Assembly: GCA_020205615.1 (NCBI GenBank)
Contig: CM035166.1
Coordinates: 78,826,679 to 78,890,678 of the forward strand
Direction of reading: 5' to 3'
From: Panax quinquefolius
Taxonomy: Eukaryota > Streptophyta > Magnoliopsida > Apiales > Araliaceae
DNA length: 64,000 nucleotides
Shown: piece after piece, positions 46,401-57,662 of the stretch
Layout of the letters: each line of letters opens with the position of its first letter
How positions within the stretch are numbered: the first letter of the stretch is position 1
Program-made: the position numbers and the translations under genes
The notes under the pieces: model-generated
Told to the model about the DNA's origin: nothing
The model's input: the letters and a program-made list of their open reading frames with translations, nothing else
Database searches by the model: none

Positions 46401-47524
46401 GATTTCTTTTGTTATTCCATTATTTATTATACTCAGTTGGTTAAAGTTTTGACTTCTATACTCCATGAAATAAGTGGAATATCCTTGATATTTGCGCTTC
46501 ATCCAGTATCTTTTCATGGAAATATTCTTCTGAGCATTCTTGAATTTTACTCTACAAAGCAGTATCATGTTGACAATTTGGACATTATTAGTTCTTGGAT
46601 AAATTAATTCTTGAACTTGTTTTATTGAATTATTATATCATTGTCATCATCCTCATGTTTATATTTTGTTGAAAGTCATTTGTGTCTTGTAGTGCATAGT
46701 TGGACTTGGTATGATAATGACCAGGGATTATTCGGTGTAATCATGACCGTAATGTTATAAATGATGTGGTAAAAGTCCTCATTGGCCCGTTGTGCATTGA
46801 TGGACAGTTTTTGGTATGATTATGGCTATGGATTCTCTTCGACCAAGGGTGCAAAGATGAATTATTTTATGGCATGATCAGGACCGTTGATGAGAACATG
46901 ATTATCTTTAGCCGTAGCGCATGGATAATTCGTGGTCGTGATACTAAAGAATATCCTTGGGCGTAGTGCAGGGGTGATTCGATGATGTCATTTTTTATTA
47001 AGCTGAGTCCTAGCGATAAAAGTGATGAAAAACCTTTTAAATCATAAAAGATAGTAGATTTTATTCTCTACTTGACTCTTTTAATGGATTGCTTGTTTCA
47101 CTATGATTAAACTTGATGGTTGTTATATTATATCAGTTTAACACTGCTGAAGGCTAACGATAATATATTCTACATTATCTTAGTTATAATATTTCCTAAT
47201 GGGCTAGTTGAGCTCACCCTTTTACTGTCATTGTTCTCTTCAGGAAATGAGAACGTAGCAGGGACTAGTCGGGGAACGGAGTGACGGACCAGATGATAGC
47301 ATTAGTAGTCCTCACTATTCTGTGAAATAGTGTGATAATAATTGTAATGAGGACTCCTTTTGAGTTTGTATACTCTCTAGTAGACAATATGTGTATTCAA
47401 ACTCACAGTTTATGTTTTGTCGTATTGTACACGAAAGTTGTATTATTAAGTTGTATTTAAATTCCGTACCATGTATCTGGCGACTCAAGATGGGTGATGT
47501 ATACCTAATTTTGGGGGCGTCACA

Positions 47525-47529
47525 GGAAT
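47525..47529. other. Right target-site duplication of K (GGAAT)
   Basis: Exact match to 44399-44403. Confidence 0.95.
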
Positions 47530-47985
47530 TTCCTTATCTGCTTCACAATCCAAGATAACAAAATCAGCTGCGAAGATGAATTTATCCACCTTTACTAATA
47601 CGTCTTCAACAATACCTCGTGGATATGTAACTGACCAGTCCGCCAACAGCAAACTGAAATTTGACGGTTTTGGTGCCTAAAGTCGAAACTAGCTGTAGAC
47701 GGATAGTGGCATCAAATTTATACTGGCTCCCAAATCACACAACGCTCTTCCCGAAAACTAATTACCAATTTCACATGGAATAGTAAAACTACCTGGATCT
47801 TTTAACTTCAGAGGTAACTTATTCTGGATAATTGCGCTGCACTCTTCAGTCAACGCCACTGTTTCAAAATCACCCAATTTTCTCTTTTTCGACAAGACCT
47901 CCTTCATAAACTTGGCGTAACTCGGCATTTGTTCCAAGGCTTCTGCAAACGGTATATTAATATGCAGTTTTTTGAAAATATCCAA
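47525..47985 (-). pseudogene. pol: Element D protease region
   Basis: The frame 47758-47985 (FKKLHINIPFAEALEQMPSY and the IIQNKLPLKLKDPGSFTIPC block) leads into the active site at about 47711-47757, read as ALCDLGASINLMPLSVY. DLGAS in place of DTGA is usual in Athila-type proteases. A stop codon lies between the two parts near 47757-47760. K truncates the domain at 47525. Confidence 0.85.
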
Positions 47986-48703
47986 AAACCTTGAGAACTT
48001 CTTGTCTAACTTGGATTTTTGAAACCTCTACGGAAACGGTATGGGAGGCATTATGAGGGTTTATTCCGGTGCTTTCTGTATCTCCTCATCCTGACGTTTT
48101 TCAATTTCCAAAACTTCCTCTTTTTCCACTGTTGCATTGTCCCTCTTTTTCTTATCCTTGATTGTCTCTTGCAACTCCTTTCCACTACGTAAAGTCACAA
48201 CCTTGCAATGCTCATCTCTGCCCGGATTTATCTCGGTATCACTGGGGAGTGTTCCATGTGGACGACTATTCAACGCATGTGCTATCTGCCCCATTTGATT
48301 TTCCAGATTCTTTATCGAGATACCTTGACTTTTCACATTCATATCAACTTGACTCAATAACTTATCTTACTCACTGATCCTTTTATCTGTAGCTACAACA
48401 AATTTTTCTAAATCTTCTTCCAGACTTGTTTTCTTCTCTGGCTGTTGCTGAGTCTGATTTTGAAATCCGGGGGGTTGTGTCTAGGTACCTAACCTTGATT
48501 ATTACTCCATGAGAATCCCAGATGATTCCTCCAGCCCGGGTTATTTGCATTTTGATTCGGATAAGGTTGGACTGATCGATTATAGCTTCCCACGTACTGA
48601 GCTGATTCGGCATTGATGGCACATTGATCTGTAGTATGATCCCCAACACACAACTCACAAACCATTGATACTTACGGTGCTGATGGTGGACCCCATGTTT
48701 CAA
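47986..48703 (-). pseudogene. gag: Element D gag C-terminal region with nucleocapsid knuckle
   Basis: A single CX2CX3HX4C knuckle at 48621-48659 (CELCVGDHTTDQC when read in its own frame), then an Asn/Tyr/Gln-rich stretch. Next is the frame 48061-48357 with SIKNLENQMGQIAHALNSRP and GRDEHCKVVTLRSGKELQET, conserved in Athila Gag. Frames are shifted near 48360-48390 and stopped near 48010-48060. Confidence 0.83.
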
Positions 48704-48742
48704 TCTTCTTAGTTAACACAGAAACCTGTGTTGCCAACACTG

Positions 48743-49444
48743 TCACTGCATCCAATTAAAACTTTCCCAGTGTTTTGGAGGAATAGACCTAGTCATTGGC
48801 CACTGATATTTATTGTTGGCCATCGTTTCTAATTGTTGATAAGCCTCATCAAAATTCTTAGACATGATTGCTCCACCTGCTGCTGCATCAATACTGGCCT
48901 TTGTGGACGCGTGCAAGCCATCAAAGAATATCCCAACCTGCATCCACAGTGGAATTCCATGATGTGGACATTTCCGGAGCATATCCTTAAATCTTTCCCA
49001 AGCCTCGTATAATGTCTCGGAGTTGAACTGTGCAAAAGTGTGAATATCGTTCCTTAGTTTTGCTGATTTTGCTGGTGGGAAAAACTTAGCTAGAAAATTT
49101 TGAGCTAAGTCATCCCAAGCGATGATTGAACCGGCTGGTAGTGAGTGTAACCAACTCCGAGCTTTGTCTTTTAACGTAAACGGAAAAAACCTCAACCGTA
49201 TAGCATCTTCCAAAACATTGTTAAATTTGAAGGTGTCGCAAATTTCCAAGAAACTCAAGATGTGCTCGTTCGGATCATCTGTCGAACTACCCCCAAACTG
49301 AACTGTATTTTGTAGCATCTGTATCGTTCCCAGTTTAATCCCAAAACTATTTGCATTAATAGCTGGCCTCCGAATACTCGACTGTATATCCGTGACTGTC
49401 GACATGGCATAATCCCTAAGCGATTTTTATTCTTCCCCTGCCAT
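48743..49444 (-). pseudogene. gag: Element D gag, capsid part
   Basis: The 220-codon frame from 49405 holds the retrotransposon gag domain: FGGSSTDDPNEHILSFLEIC, then ARSWLHSLPAGSIIAWDDLA and FLAKFFPPAKSAKLRNDI near residues 85-115, and IFFDGLHASTKASIDAAAGG near 160-180. In the same frame an earlier ATG at 49444 (13 codons upstream) is the likely ancestral start, but codon 6 from it is TAA. The end (residue 220) runs into a stop near 48743. The leader between here and the primer site is split by F. Confidence 0.87.
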
Positions 49445-49488
49445 GTCTACTGGTGTTTCTTGTTTCGCCAGATCTTCTTCCAAATGTA

Positions 49489-49493
49489 TAACC
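49489..49493. other. Left target-site duplication of F (TAACC)
   Basis: Identical to 56014-56018. Confidence 0.95.
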
Positions 49494-51351
49494 TGTGACG
49501 CCCCCAAATTCTGACCTCTACTTGGTCACCCGAATTCGATTCGTCACTTTCTCAAAGTATTACCATAATAACTAAAATAACTCATACACAACTGAAAATC
49601 TACTTTGGAATAATATACAACGATTTATTATAATTATTCCCCCAAGTCTCGCAACCTACAGTACTTAATAGATTACATAAAAATATCGAATAAAGACTTA
49701 ATACATAATCCTACTTAAGTTTAAACATAGTCTTAATACAATAACATGATAATTTAAACATGAAAGGGACAAGCTAGTCGGTAGCCTTGCCCTTGCCCTT
49801 GTCTTTCCCCGATACACCTCCATGTTCTGCCTTAACTGAAAGGTTTTAAATAACAAGAATGAACACAAATTTGCCCAGCAAGTAATATACAACAAGGGAA
49901 ATATTTTTATAACACGAGTGTGAAATATCGAAGTATTATCTCTAAGATAGTTCAGAGTTTCAAAATAATATCATAAATAACGAATATCAACAATTCTTGA
50001 AATAAGAACAATAATTTGATATAAATCAACAGAAATATATGAATTCAAATGATGTCAAGGTATCCGACTGGATAACAATTTATACTGAGCAGTCACTACG
50101 GACTATTGAACATCTACTAGAATTACCAATATTAAACTGATAACCCAAAAGAACAAGTATTATAGAGGATCAGTCTACAATACTCCACGTTATGCATAAC
50201 ACCACATTAATAATATATTCATGTGTTGGGGTTTCCAACAACATACTATCCCCTTACCATAAGGGTTGTCCAACTCAATTTTCAGATTTCTGCACCAATC
50301 AATTGGTTTGGACAGTTTTATAAACATGTATATAGTCTAGCCGAATCGAATGGCATAGATACTTTAAAAAAATTCAAGAACAAAACCAAGTTCATAGTAG
50401 TTTAACATAGTAGATCATTAAATGAGATAAGTTTACGATATTCGTTGAATAAATTAATGCAAGGTTTAGAATACTTGCACAATGTAAAGTAGGGTTCAGA
50501 CACTGGCTCAATATAGATTTGAGTAAGGTTAGAGAAACTTGCTCAATAATAATTGGAATAAGTTTAGGGAACTTGCCTCAAACGTAGTTTACCAAAATAT
50601 CGCTTATCAATACACTTTCGAATCCTAACATAAAGGGATACGCATATAGGATATTCATTAGTTACTCACATTTGATAAACAATCTTGATAAATATAGTCC
50701 AAGTGTACACACACGACTCAATCACAAAACCTTATATATATGTTATTACGTAGCTTGAATCTATTATTAGACTTCATCATTTTACAATACTTTGTTAATT
50801 CAAGCTAAGGTAGGTGTTATCATGCAAGGCTACTTCTGTCAGTGTGTTATGCACATAAATAAACATAATGAAGTTATACTAGCATGCTAAATACTTTAGA
50901 AATCACAGAAGTCATTTTTCAAATTTACAGAATGGCGCGGCTGTGCCTGATTTACACTGAGGGGACGTGCGGCTCCCAGTTCAAATCAGGACTGAGCAAT
51001 TATTTACTTAGCCTAGCTTGCACATCTTTACACACATAACACATATTATGATGTTAAGGGCCCTTTTGCATTTTCCTAGTTTAATCTAGGTCCCGTTTTG
51101 CATAATATGGTCCTAAGTTTGGAGATCTCACAATTTAAGGCCATTTGAGGTTATGAAATCACAAAGTCTAACATGCTTGATTCTTTAAATGTATAAAGTA
51201 GTCATATAACTCATATTAGACATCCTTGTGAGTATTCATATCACATATGTGTATTTAACATCGTTTTGTTTTGAAATATGCTTCGTTTATGATTTCCTTG
51301 AATTACGATACCTAAGCATGGTATATATATATTTATGATACATGTGTGCGT

Positions 51352-51356
51352 CTAAG
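51352..51356. other. Left target-site duplication of L (CTAAG)
   Basis: Identical to 54206-54210. Confidence 0.95.
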
Positions 51357-52532
51357 TGTGAAACCCCAGATTTTATGAATAAATATTTAAATTTCTCGAA
51401 ATATTTTTTTTGAATATTATGGTGTGGATTTGATATAATGTTATAGTTGTGGGTAGTATTTATAAATTTTTCAAAGTATGCAAGTTGTTATAAAATATTC
51501 GATTGGTCGGGGGATATTCTTTTTGTTAGGGAATATTCATACGACTAAGACAATCATTGGTGGACCCCACAATGAAGTATTGTCGTAGTTAAAAATGATG
51601 TAATTATCTTTTATAAAAAAATAACGGCGGAAGTGTTACCGTTAAAACCGTTGAACTACTGGTAATAATAAAAGTACGATGTCTGCATGTGGTTGCGTAG
51701 TAGCACACGGTATTGATTATTCGACGCTTACGTGTGAAGTCACTCGATTATACTCAATTATTGCAATGATAATTCTTTGCATCATATCTCTCTATTATTG
51801 ATTCAATTATTGTCACAAAGATCATCCGCATAATATGTTATATTATTAAATCAATAATTTAGGCGACAAAGTTATTCATATTATTATTTGCAATATTGAT
51901 AATGTCTAGAAGTTACGTCAAGGAGAGGTTTGGTCACCTAAATTGCGCGCCCAATAAGGAGAGATCTTATCGGAAAGCCCCTCTTTCCGGGAACGACATT
52001 GGTTGTTAAATATTGTGAGTTATAATATTAATGATGAATAAGTTGTGTTGATTAAAAATGCATTTTGATAGTTCCATTGTCTTTGGGATTATTAGTGTTA
52101 GTGGAAATCGACATCTATTAGATGATAATTGATGTCTGGGGGGTTATATTGATAAATCGGGTAATTTATCAGATAAATGAGCAATTAATTGCTACTAATT
52201 CACATGCTTATATAACTATTTGTTCACATATGTGTACTATTGAATCACATTATTTACTATTGTGGGAGTTGGTGCAAGATTGATAATACTTGCATGACTA
52301 AGTTAAAAATGGAGGTATAGATGGAGGTACTATACTGTAATTCGTATTTTTCACATGATTATACTATTGATTCACATGATTGAACTATTGATTTACATTA
52401 TTTACTATTAGGGGAGGTGGTGCAAGTTTGATAATACTTGCAGGACTAAATTAAAAATGAAAGAAAAGTTGGAGGTATTGTACTGTAATTTTTTGAGCCC
52501 CAAAATGTGCAATTATGGAAACTATATTTTCC

Positions 52533-52540
52533 TATAAATA
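52533..52540 (+). promoter_or_regulatory. TATA box, LTR L
   Basis: TATAAATA followed by GAAGCTCATTCTTCCTTCAT and then a GA-rich leader. Confidence 0.68.
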
Positions 52541-53359
52541 GAAGCTCATTCTTCCTTCATTTCTCACCAATTCACAAAAGCTTTAGAGCGATTATTATAG
52601 AGAGAAATTATAGAAAGAAGAAGAGAAGTCTTACCTCACTATTCCAAAGATCCGCTTTTTCTAAGGTAGGGAGTATTATTTCTTTCTTATCCATGAAGAG
52701 AACTTACATTATTCCATTCTTTATTATTCATTGTAATATCCCACAGATACTGCTGGCTACCCAATACTTGGTGAAATTCTTACGTTGTTCCATTCTTTAT
52801 CATTCTGTTGGAACATCACATGCATGCATTCTACACCGGACACGGTTCCGTCTTTATTATTCTATTGGAATATCACCGTCATGCATGCATTTTGTGGGAC
52901 ACGATTACATCTTTATTATTACGGTAGAATATCACATGCTGCTGCTTTTCACGTTCTTAGGACCGATTTAAAATCTTTATTATTTTGTTGGAATATCCGT
53001 CTGCATGCGTTTTACGGGGACGATTCCATTATTTATTATTCTGTTGGAATAACTTGCCTGTGCGGTCTATCGCATGCCTGGTGATTTCTTTTGTTATTCC
53101 ATTCCTTATTATACTCAGTTGGTTAAAGTTTTGACTTCTATATTCCATGAAATTAGTGGAATATCCTTGATATTTGCGCTTCATCCAGTATCTTTTCATG
53201 AAAATATTCTTTTGAGCATTCTTGAATTTTACTCTACAAAGAAGTATCATGTTGACAATTTGGACGTTATTGGTTCCTGGATAAATTAATTCTTGAACTT
53301 GTTTTATTGAATTATTATGTCATTGTCATCATCCTCATGTTTATATTATGTAGAAAGTC

Positions 53360-53660
53360 ATCTGTGGCCCGTAGTGCATAGATGGACTTGGTATGATTAT
53401 GACTAGGAATTATTCGGTATAATCATGACCGTAATGTTACAAATGATGTGAAAAAGTCCTCATTGGCCCGTAGTGCATTGATGGACAGTTTTTGGTATGA
53501 TTATGGCTATGCATTCTCTTCGGCCAAGGGTGCAAAGATGAATTATTTTATGGTATGATTAGGACCGTTGATGAAAACATGATTATCTTTGGCCCGTAGT
53601 GCATGGATAATTCGTGCTCGTGATACTAAAGAATATCCTTGGTTGTAGTGCAGGGATTAT
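53360..53660 (+). repeat. Dispersed GGCCCGTAGTGCAT motif array, LTR L
   Basis: Copies near 53367 and 53465 (GGCCCGTAGTGCAT), 53521 (GGCCAAGGGTGCAA), 53593 (GGCCCGTAGTGCAT) and 53641 (GGTTGTAGTGCA), with GGTATGATTATGACT/GGTATAATCATGACC between them. The same layout is in C, J, H and K. Confidence 0.8.
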
Positions 53661-54205
53661 TTGATGATGTGGATTATTTATTAAGCTAAGTCTCAGCGAT
53701 AAAAGTGATGAAAAACCTTTTAAATCATAGAAGATAGTAGATTTTATTCTCTACTTGACTCTTCTAATGGATTACTTGTTCCGCTGCAGTTAAACTTGAT
53801 GTTTGTTGTATTGTATCAGTTTAACACTGTTGAAGGCTAACGATAATTTATTCTGCATTATCTTAGTCATAATATTTCTTACTAGGCTAGTTGAGCTCAC
53901 CCTTTTACTTTTATTGTTCTCTTCAGGAAATGAGAACGTAGGTGGGACTAGTCGGGGAACAGAGTGATGGTCCTAGATGGTGCATTAGTAGTCCTCACTA
54001 TTCTATGAAAAAATGTAATAATAAATGTAATGAGGACTCCATTGAGTGTGGATATTGTCTAGATGACAATATTTTTATTAAAACTCACATAATATGTTTT
54101 GTCATATTTTACACGACTGTTGTATAATTAAGTTGTATTTGTATTTTGTACCATGTATTTGGCAACTCAGAATAGGTGATGTATACCTATTTTGAGGGCG
54201 TCACA

Positions 54206-54210
54206 CTAAG
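54206..54210. other. Right target-site duplication of L (CTAAG)
   Basis: Exact match to 51352-51356. Confidence 0.95.
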
Positions 54211-54640
54211 GGTATCATCTAACACGCTCATAATCATCAGATTCTAACTTTCAAAGTAGCACATCAACATTCACGTTCAAAGTTCGCATTTTCATTAGCA
54301 AAACTTACTAATAAGCCTAACATGCTCATGCTTTAATATGAAATTCATATACTTAAGTTAATATGTCCGAAATCATACTAACATGCTTGCAAGATCAGAA
54401 TGTGCATTACTTCAAGTTCATGGTTTCTAGTTTTCTAAATCTTGAAGTTTTCTTGAAAACTTAACTTAAATCAAGCTAAAACAATGTACTATATTCAAAA
54501 CAATATCTAACCACATGCTAGGGTTATTTATATGCTTAACCGAACTATCATAGCATGCTCAGAACAAATGGAGCAAAGAACTCAAAGATCTAAGAAAACG
54601 ACCACCACCACATGCATCGCCAGCGGTATTAGCCTATGGA

Positions 54641-54660
54641 AGTGGCGCGGCCACGCCACT
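54641..54660. repeat. GC-rich near-perfect palindrome in LTR F
   Basis: AGTGGCGCGGCCACGCCACT, palindromic at 18 of 20 positions, in AT-rich surroundings. Confidence 0.85.
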
Positions 54661-54996
54661 TCGAGCAGACTGAAAAAAATGGCTCTACAGAAGCAGAGCC
54701 TTGACACAATAGATGCTACACGTGCAACCAGACCAGCTACTATGTTCCAAAACTTGAGTACCAACTCAAATAACATAATAGCATGTTCTTCTACATCAAT
54801 TAACAGAGAATTCAACAAATTCTAGAATTTGACAAACTTAAGATTTAAGAACATAGAAATAGAATTTTAAACCTCTTGAAGCTCAATTGAGTTCCTTACA
54901 AATCTCAGACCCTCTCTTAACTGACAAGCAATTCTCCCTCTCAACTTGGACTTTATAGATAATTCTCAGTAACAAGAAATGAAGAAGTGTAGCTGC

Positions 54997-55004
54997 TATT
55001 TAAA
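54997..55004 (-). promoter_or_regulatory. Possible TATA box, LTR F
   Basis: TTTAAATA on the minus strand within TCTTTAAATAGCAGC. Weak, motif only. Confidence 0.3.
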
Positions 55005-56013
55005 GACGAATAAAAGTACAGACATTGCATTTTCTCATTGAATCAAACTCATGTGTTAAAGGATTGCATGGAGGTTAAGAAGGAGTTATTAGATTGGTTG
55101 TTAGAACTCATCATGATCACCACTCCCCCTGTGATCATGAGCTAGAGAGTTGGAAGAAAAAGAAATAGGCTAGCCTTTTTGAAACTCACATGATTGAGAA
55201 ATGAGAGGTAAATGGGACAATCTTTTTGGGACAATACAATATAACTAGCATTCTTGTATACTCCTACACATTCTCACTCTTATGTTATATTTTTAATACA
55301 CATCTCAACCATGTATTATAACCTAATGTCACAACATGACCTAATATTTCAAGGTGGTAGATGTTATGCAACATACATATAATTCATGTACATTTTATCA
55401 AAATGATAGTTTACAATGTGTTCATGGTATATTAATTTAATACATACCCACATACATATTGTCACATATAGTTTCAATATATTTAATCATAATGCCCATA
55501 CAATATAGTTTTATAAGACTTAATATATAGTCACACAATGTCACACTACACTATATAATATAGTTGTAAATGCACATAACCGCTAATATAATATTATTTA
55601 GCAATTAATAGTAATCACACATTATTAGTTAATTACTAAAAATTCAATATTCTACCACAACCATCATCAATTAATTAATATAATCATTAATTGATCCTTA
55701 TTATTAAATAATTAATATATCACACATCAATTATCAACTAATAGTATACTACCACAACAATTAACAATTAATATACTTAATTGCTTACTTTATAATCCCT
55801 TCGTTAATTAATATTCCTGTTAATATTTTCCATCACCATGCCCCACAAGGCTTCAATGAGTTTATCACAAAACTCCACATGTCCTTAATTATTCCGTTAT
55901 TTAATATAATTGAGTTATCTCATTTCATAACACGAAATCGTTCATATTCAAATAAATATGTATTTCCATTAATATATTTATTTAATAATACGTGAAAATT
56001 CTCGGGTACTACA

Positions 56014-56018
56014 TAACC
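56014..56018. other. Right target-site duplication of F (TAACC)
   Basis: Exact match to 49489-49493. Confidence 0.95.
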
Positions 56019-56210
56019 TCACTAGTCAACCGCAATTTTTGGAACTTCCTTTCGATATCGTCTGTATAAGGAAAAAGTTCCTTTTTAGCCCTTGATCTAG
56101 TGTGCACACACTCACAAAGAATTCTTGCAAACACAAGAAGAAAAATAAATAACGTTTAAATTAAGATCGAATTGATTATAACTAATATGGAATTAATATT
56201 AATAAAGAAT

Positions 56211-56228
56211 TCCCCAGAAACGGCGCCA
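56211..56228 (-). other. D primer-binding site (tRNA-Asp type)
   Basis: Minus strand TGGCGCCGTTTCTGGGGA, 16 of 18 bases matching the plant tRNA-Asp primer site. Six bases separate it from the 5' LTR. Confidence 0.88.
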
Positions 56229-56234
56229 AAAACT

Positions 56235-57472
56235 TGTTGGTTGATTTCACAATCAAATAAATGTGCAAGTGTACACAATCAACAAGTAATAAAGTGATAA
56301 GATAACGTGTCGATCCCACAGAGAATTATAATCAATAAATTCCAACTACTAGCACTATACCAATTCAATTTTATTTAAACAACCGTAAAGTGTGATTTTT
56401 CGAAATAAGAAAACTAAATTAATCAATTAAAAATAGATTATTCTAAAATTTAATCAACTAAATAAAAACTAAGATTTGACAAATTAATTCAGATAAATAA
56501 GGTTAAGACTCCAATATCCCCAATTATGAACTATAAACCAATTATCTAATTATCTCAATTATTATGCCTACTGAATTGGTAACAGGAATTTTAAGTGTCA
56601 AAAGCCCTTTTTCAAGTGATCAATTAACTTTTATTCAATTCAATTAATCTTGCGATATTCCTATGCAAAACAATTAAATTAAACTCATTAAATTCCAATT
56701 CCCAAAGTGTTACATGCAGTGAACATATATTCCTATTCAATTCACGACCCTAATTATTCGTCATGCAACTAATTAAGCATACATGTTATCATGTCCAGTT
56801 CAAACCCTAGATTTCATCTCCCGAATCCTCCTAGAGTAACACGGTAATTATTGGCCAAATAATTAATCAATAAACATAAGACATAATAAACAATTCACCT
56901 TGAGACAAATAACTGGAATAAATAAATAATTAATTCAGAGACATAAAAGGTTCAATTTGAAGTCTTAATAAAAGAATTAGTTCATAATAAAACTTAAAAC
57001 CAACAATTTCATAAAATTCATCCTTAAAGAATTACACAATTTGAAAATAAGGAGAAGAAGAAACTCTAAAGAAAATCTCCCAAGCTTTTTCTTCAATCTT
57101 CAAGTGTATCCTTCATTCGCCTTCAAGTATGGTTGATTCCTTTTTAATTTAGCAAAGTGGCCTTTAAATACCCTTTTCATCTCACCACAATCCTTTTCCC
57201 AATCAACATCTCAATTAAGTTCCAATTCCAAGTCAAACCATTAGTCCACGCATGCAACTTAGTCAACCAAAGCCGGGCTTCAGCGCCCCGGCGCTGCTGC
57301 TCAGGATAATTATGATATTGCCATTAAATAGCTCAAATCTCTAATTCGTCCTCGCGTCTCCCGAATCTGCAAAATACAAACTAAACACAATAAAAATGCT
57401 ACTAAAAGACCCGAGAATACAACAATTTAAGCCCACGTATATCCAATTCATGGGTATATTACCCAATCATCA
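56235..57472 (-). mobile_element. 5' LTR of D
   Basis: 1,238 bp. TATA-like TATTTAAA (minus) at 57163-57170. A GC-rich island at about 57270-57302 (CAGCGCCCCGGCGCTG) lies about 100-130 bases upstream of it. The 3' LTR differs there. Confidence 0.93.
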
Positions 57473-57477
57473 TTTCT
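57473..57477. other. Right target-site duplication of D (TTTCT)
   Basis: Exact match to 29678-29682. Confidence 0.95.
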
Positions 57478-57662
57478 TCCAACGGAGTTTCAACAGATAC
57501 GTCAAAGTTTAATTTCTCCGGAGTCAAATTTAAACATTGAGCGCATGTAGGAGAAATAAAAGAATGGGTAGAACCGGTATCAAATAAGGTATATACTTCG
57601 CTAGAGTTTATGATTAGCTTACCCGTGATCACCTCGTTCGGATTCCTCGCTTTTTTGGGAGG
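57478..57662 (-). pseudogene. pol: Element C protease, active-site part
   Basis: Upstream part of the protease interrupted by D. The minus strand encodes the [15 protein letters not shown] active site near 57555-57600, with the aspartate intact. Joins conceptually to 29678 leftward. Confidence 0.85.

Larger units (their letters stand above)
44404..47524 (+). mobile_element. Solo LTR K (Tekay type)
   Basis: 3,121 bp, TGTGAAACCCC ... GGGGGCGTCACA, with a perfect GGAAT duplication and no internal region, so a solo LTR left by LTR-LTR recombination. It is about 270 bp longer than its close relative L, chiefly because of an extra segment at about 45088-45285. Contains a TATA box, a 61-bp array and GTAGTGCA motifs. 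Inserted in the protease region of D in opposite orientation. Confidence 0.93.
51357..54205 (+). mobile_element. Solo LTR L (Tekay type)
   Basis: 2,849 bp, TGTGAAACCCC ... GAGGGCGTCACA, perfect CTAAG duplication, no internal region. The closest relative here is K. TATA box at 52533-52540, a short 61-bp array at about 52720-53050, and five GTAGTGCA-type motifs at about 53367-53650. It is the deepest insertion of the window. Frames at 52507-53289 derive from the array. Confidence 0.93.
49494..56013 (-). mobile_element. Solo LTR F (separate Ty3-gypsy family), split by L
   Basis: Minus-strand LTR of about 3.67 kb once L and one duplication copy are removed. It starts (minus strand) TGTAGTACCCGAGAATTTTCACG and ends GGGGGCGTCACA, with a perfect TAACC duplication and no internal region. 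Only the last dozen bases match the Tekay LTRs; the rest is unrelated. GC-rich patches are at 50934-50985 and 54641-54660, in otherwise AT-rich sequence. No coding region is supported, including the frame at 54532-54825. Confidence 0.88.
29683..57472 (-). mobile_element. Element D: Athila-like Ty3-gypsy retrotransposon with env-like ORF
   Basis: Minus-strand element with 1.24-1.27 kb LTRs, a tRNA-Asp primer site, gag, protease, RT/RNase H, integrase, an env-like third ORF after pol, a long 3' untranslated region and a polypurine tract, flanked by a perfect TTTCT duplication. This order, the CDLGAS protease motif and the third ORF are characteristic of Athila. It is interrupted by G (env-like ORF), K (protease region) and F (leader). 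It lies in the protease gene of C. Confidence 0.92.

Noticed and set aside
54532..54825. 97-codon plus-strand frame with a minus-strand counterpart at 54582-54818
   Set aside because: Open on both strands inside LTR F, no recognisable motif.
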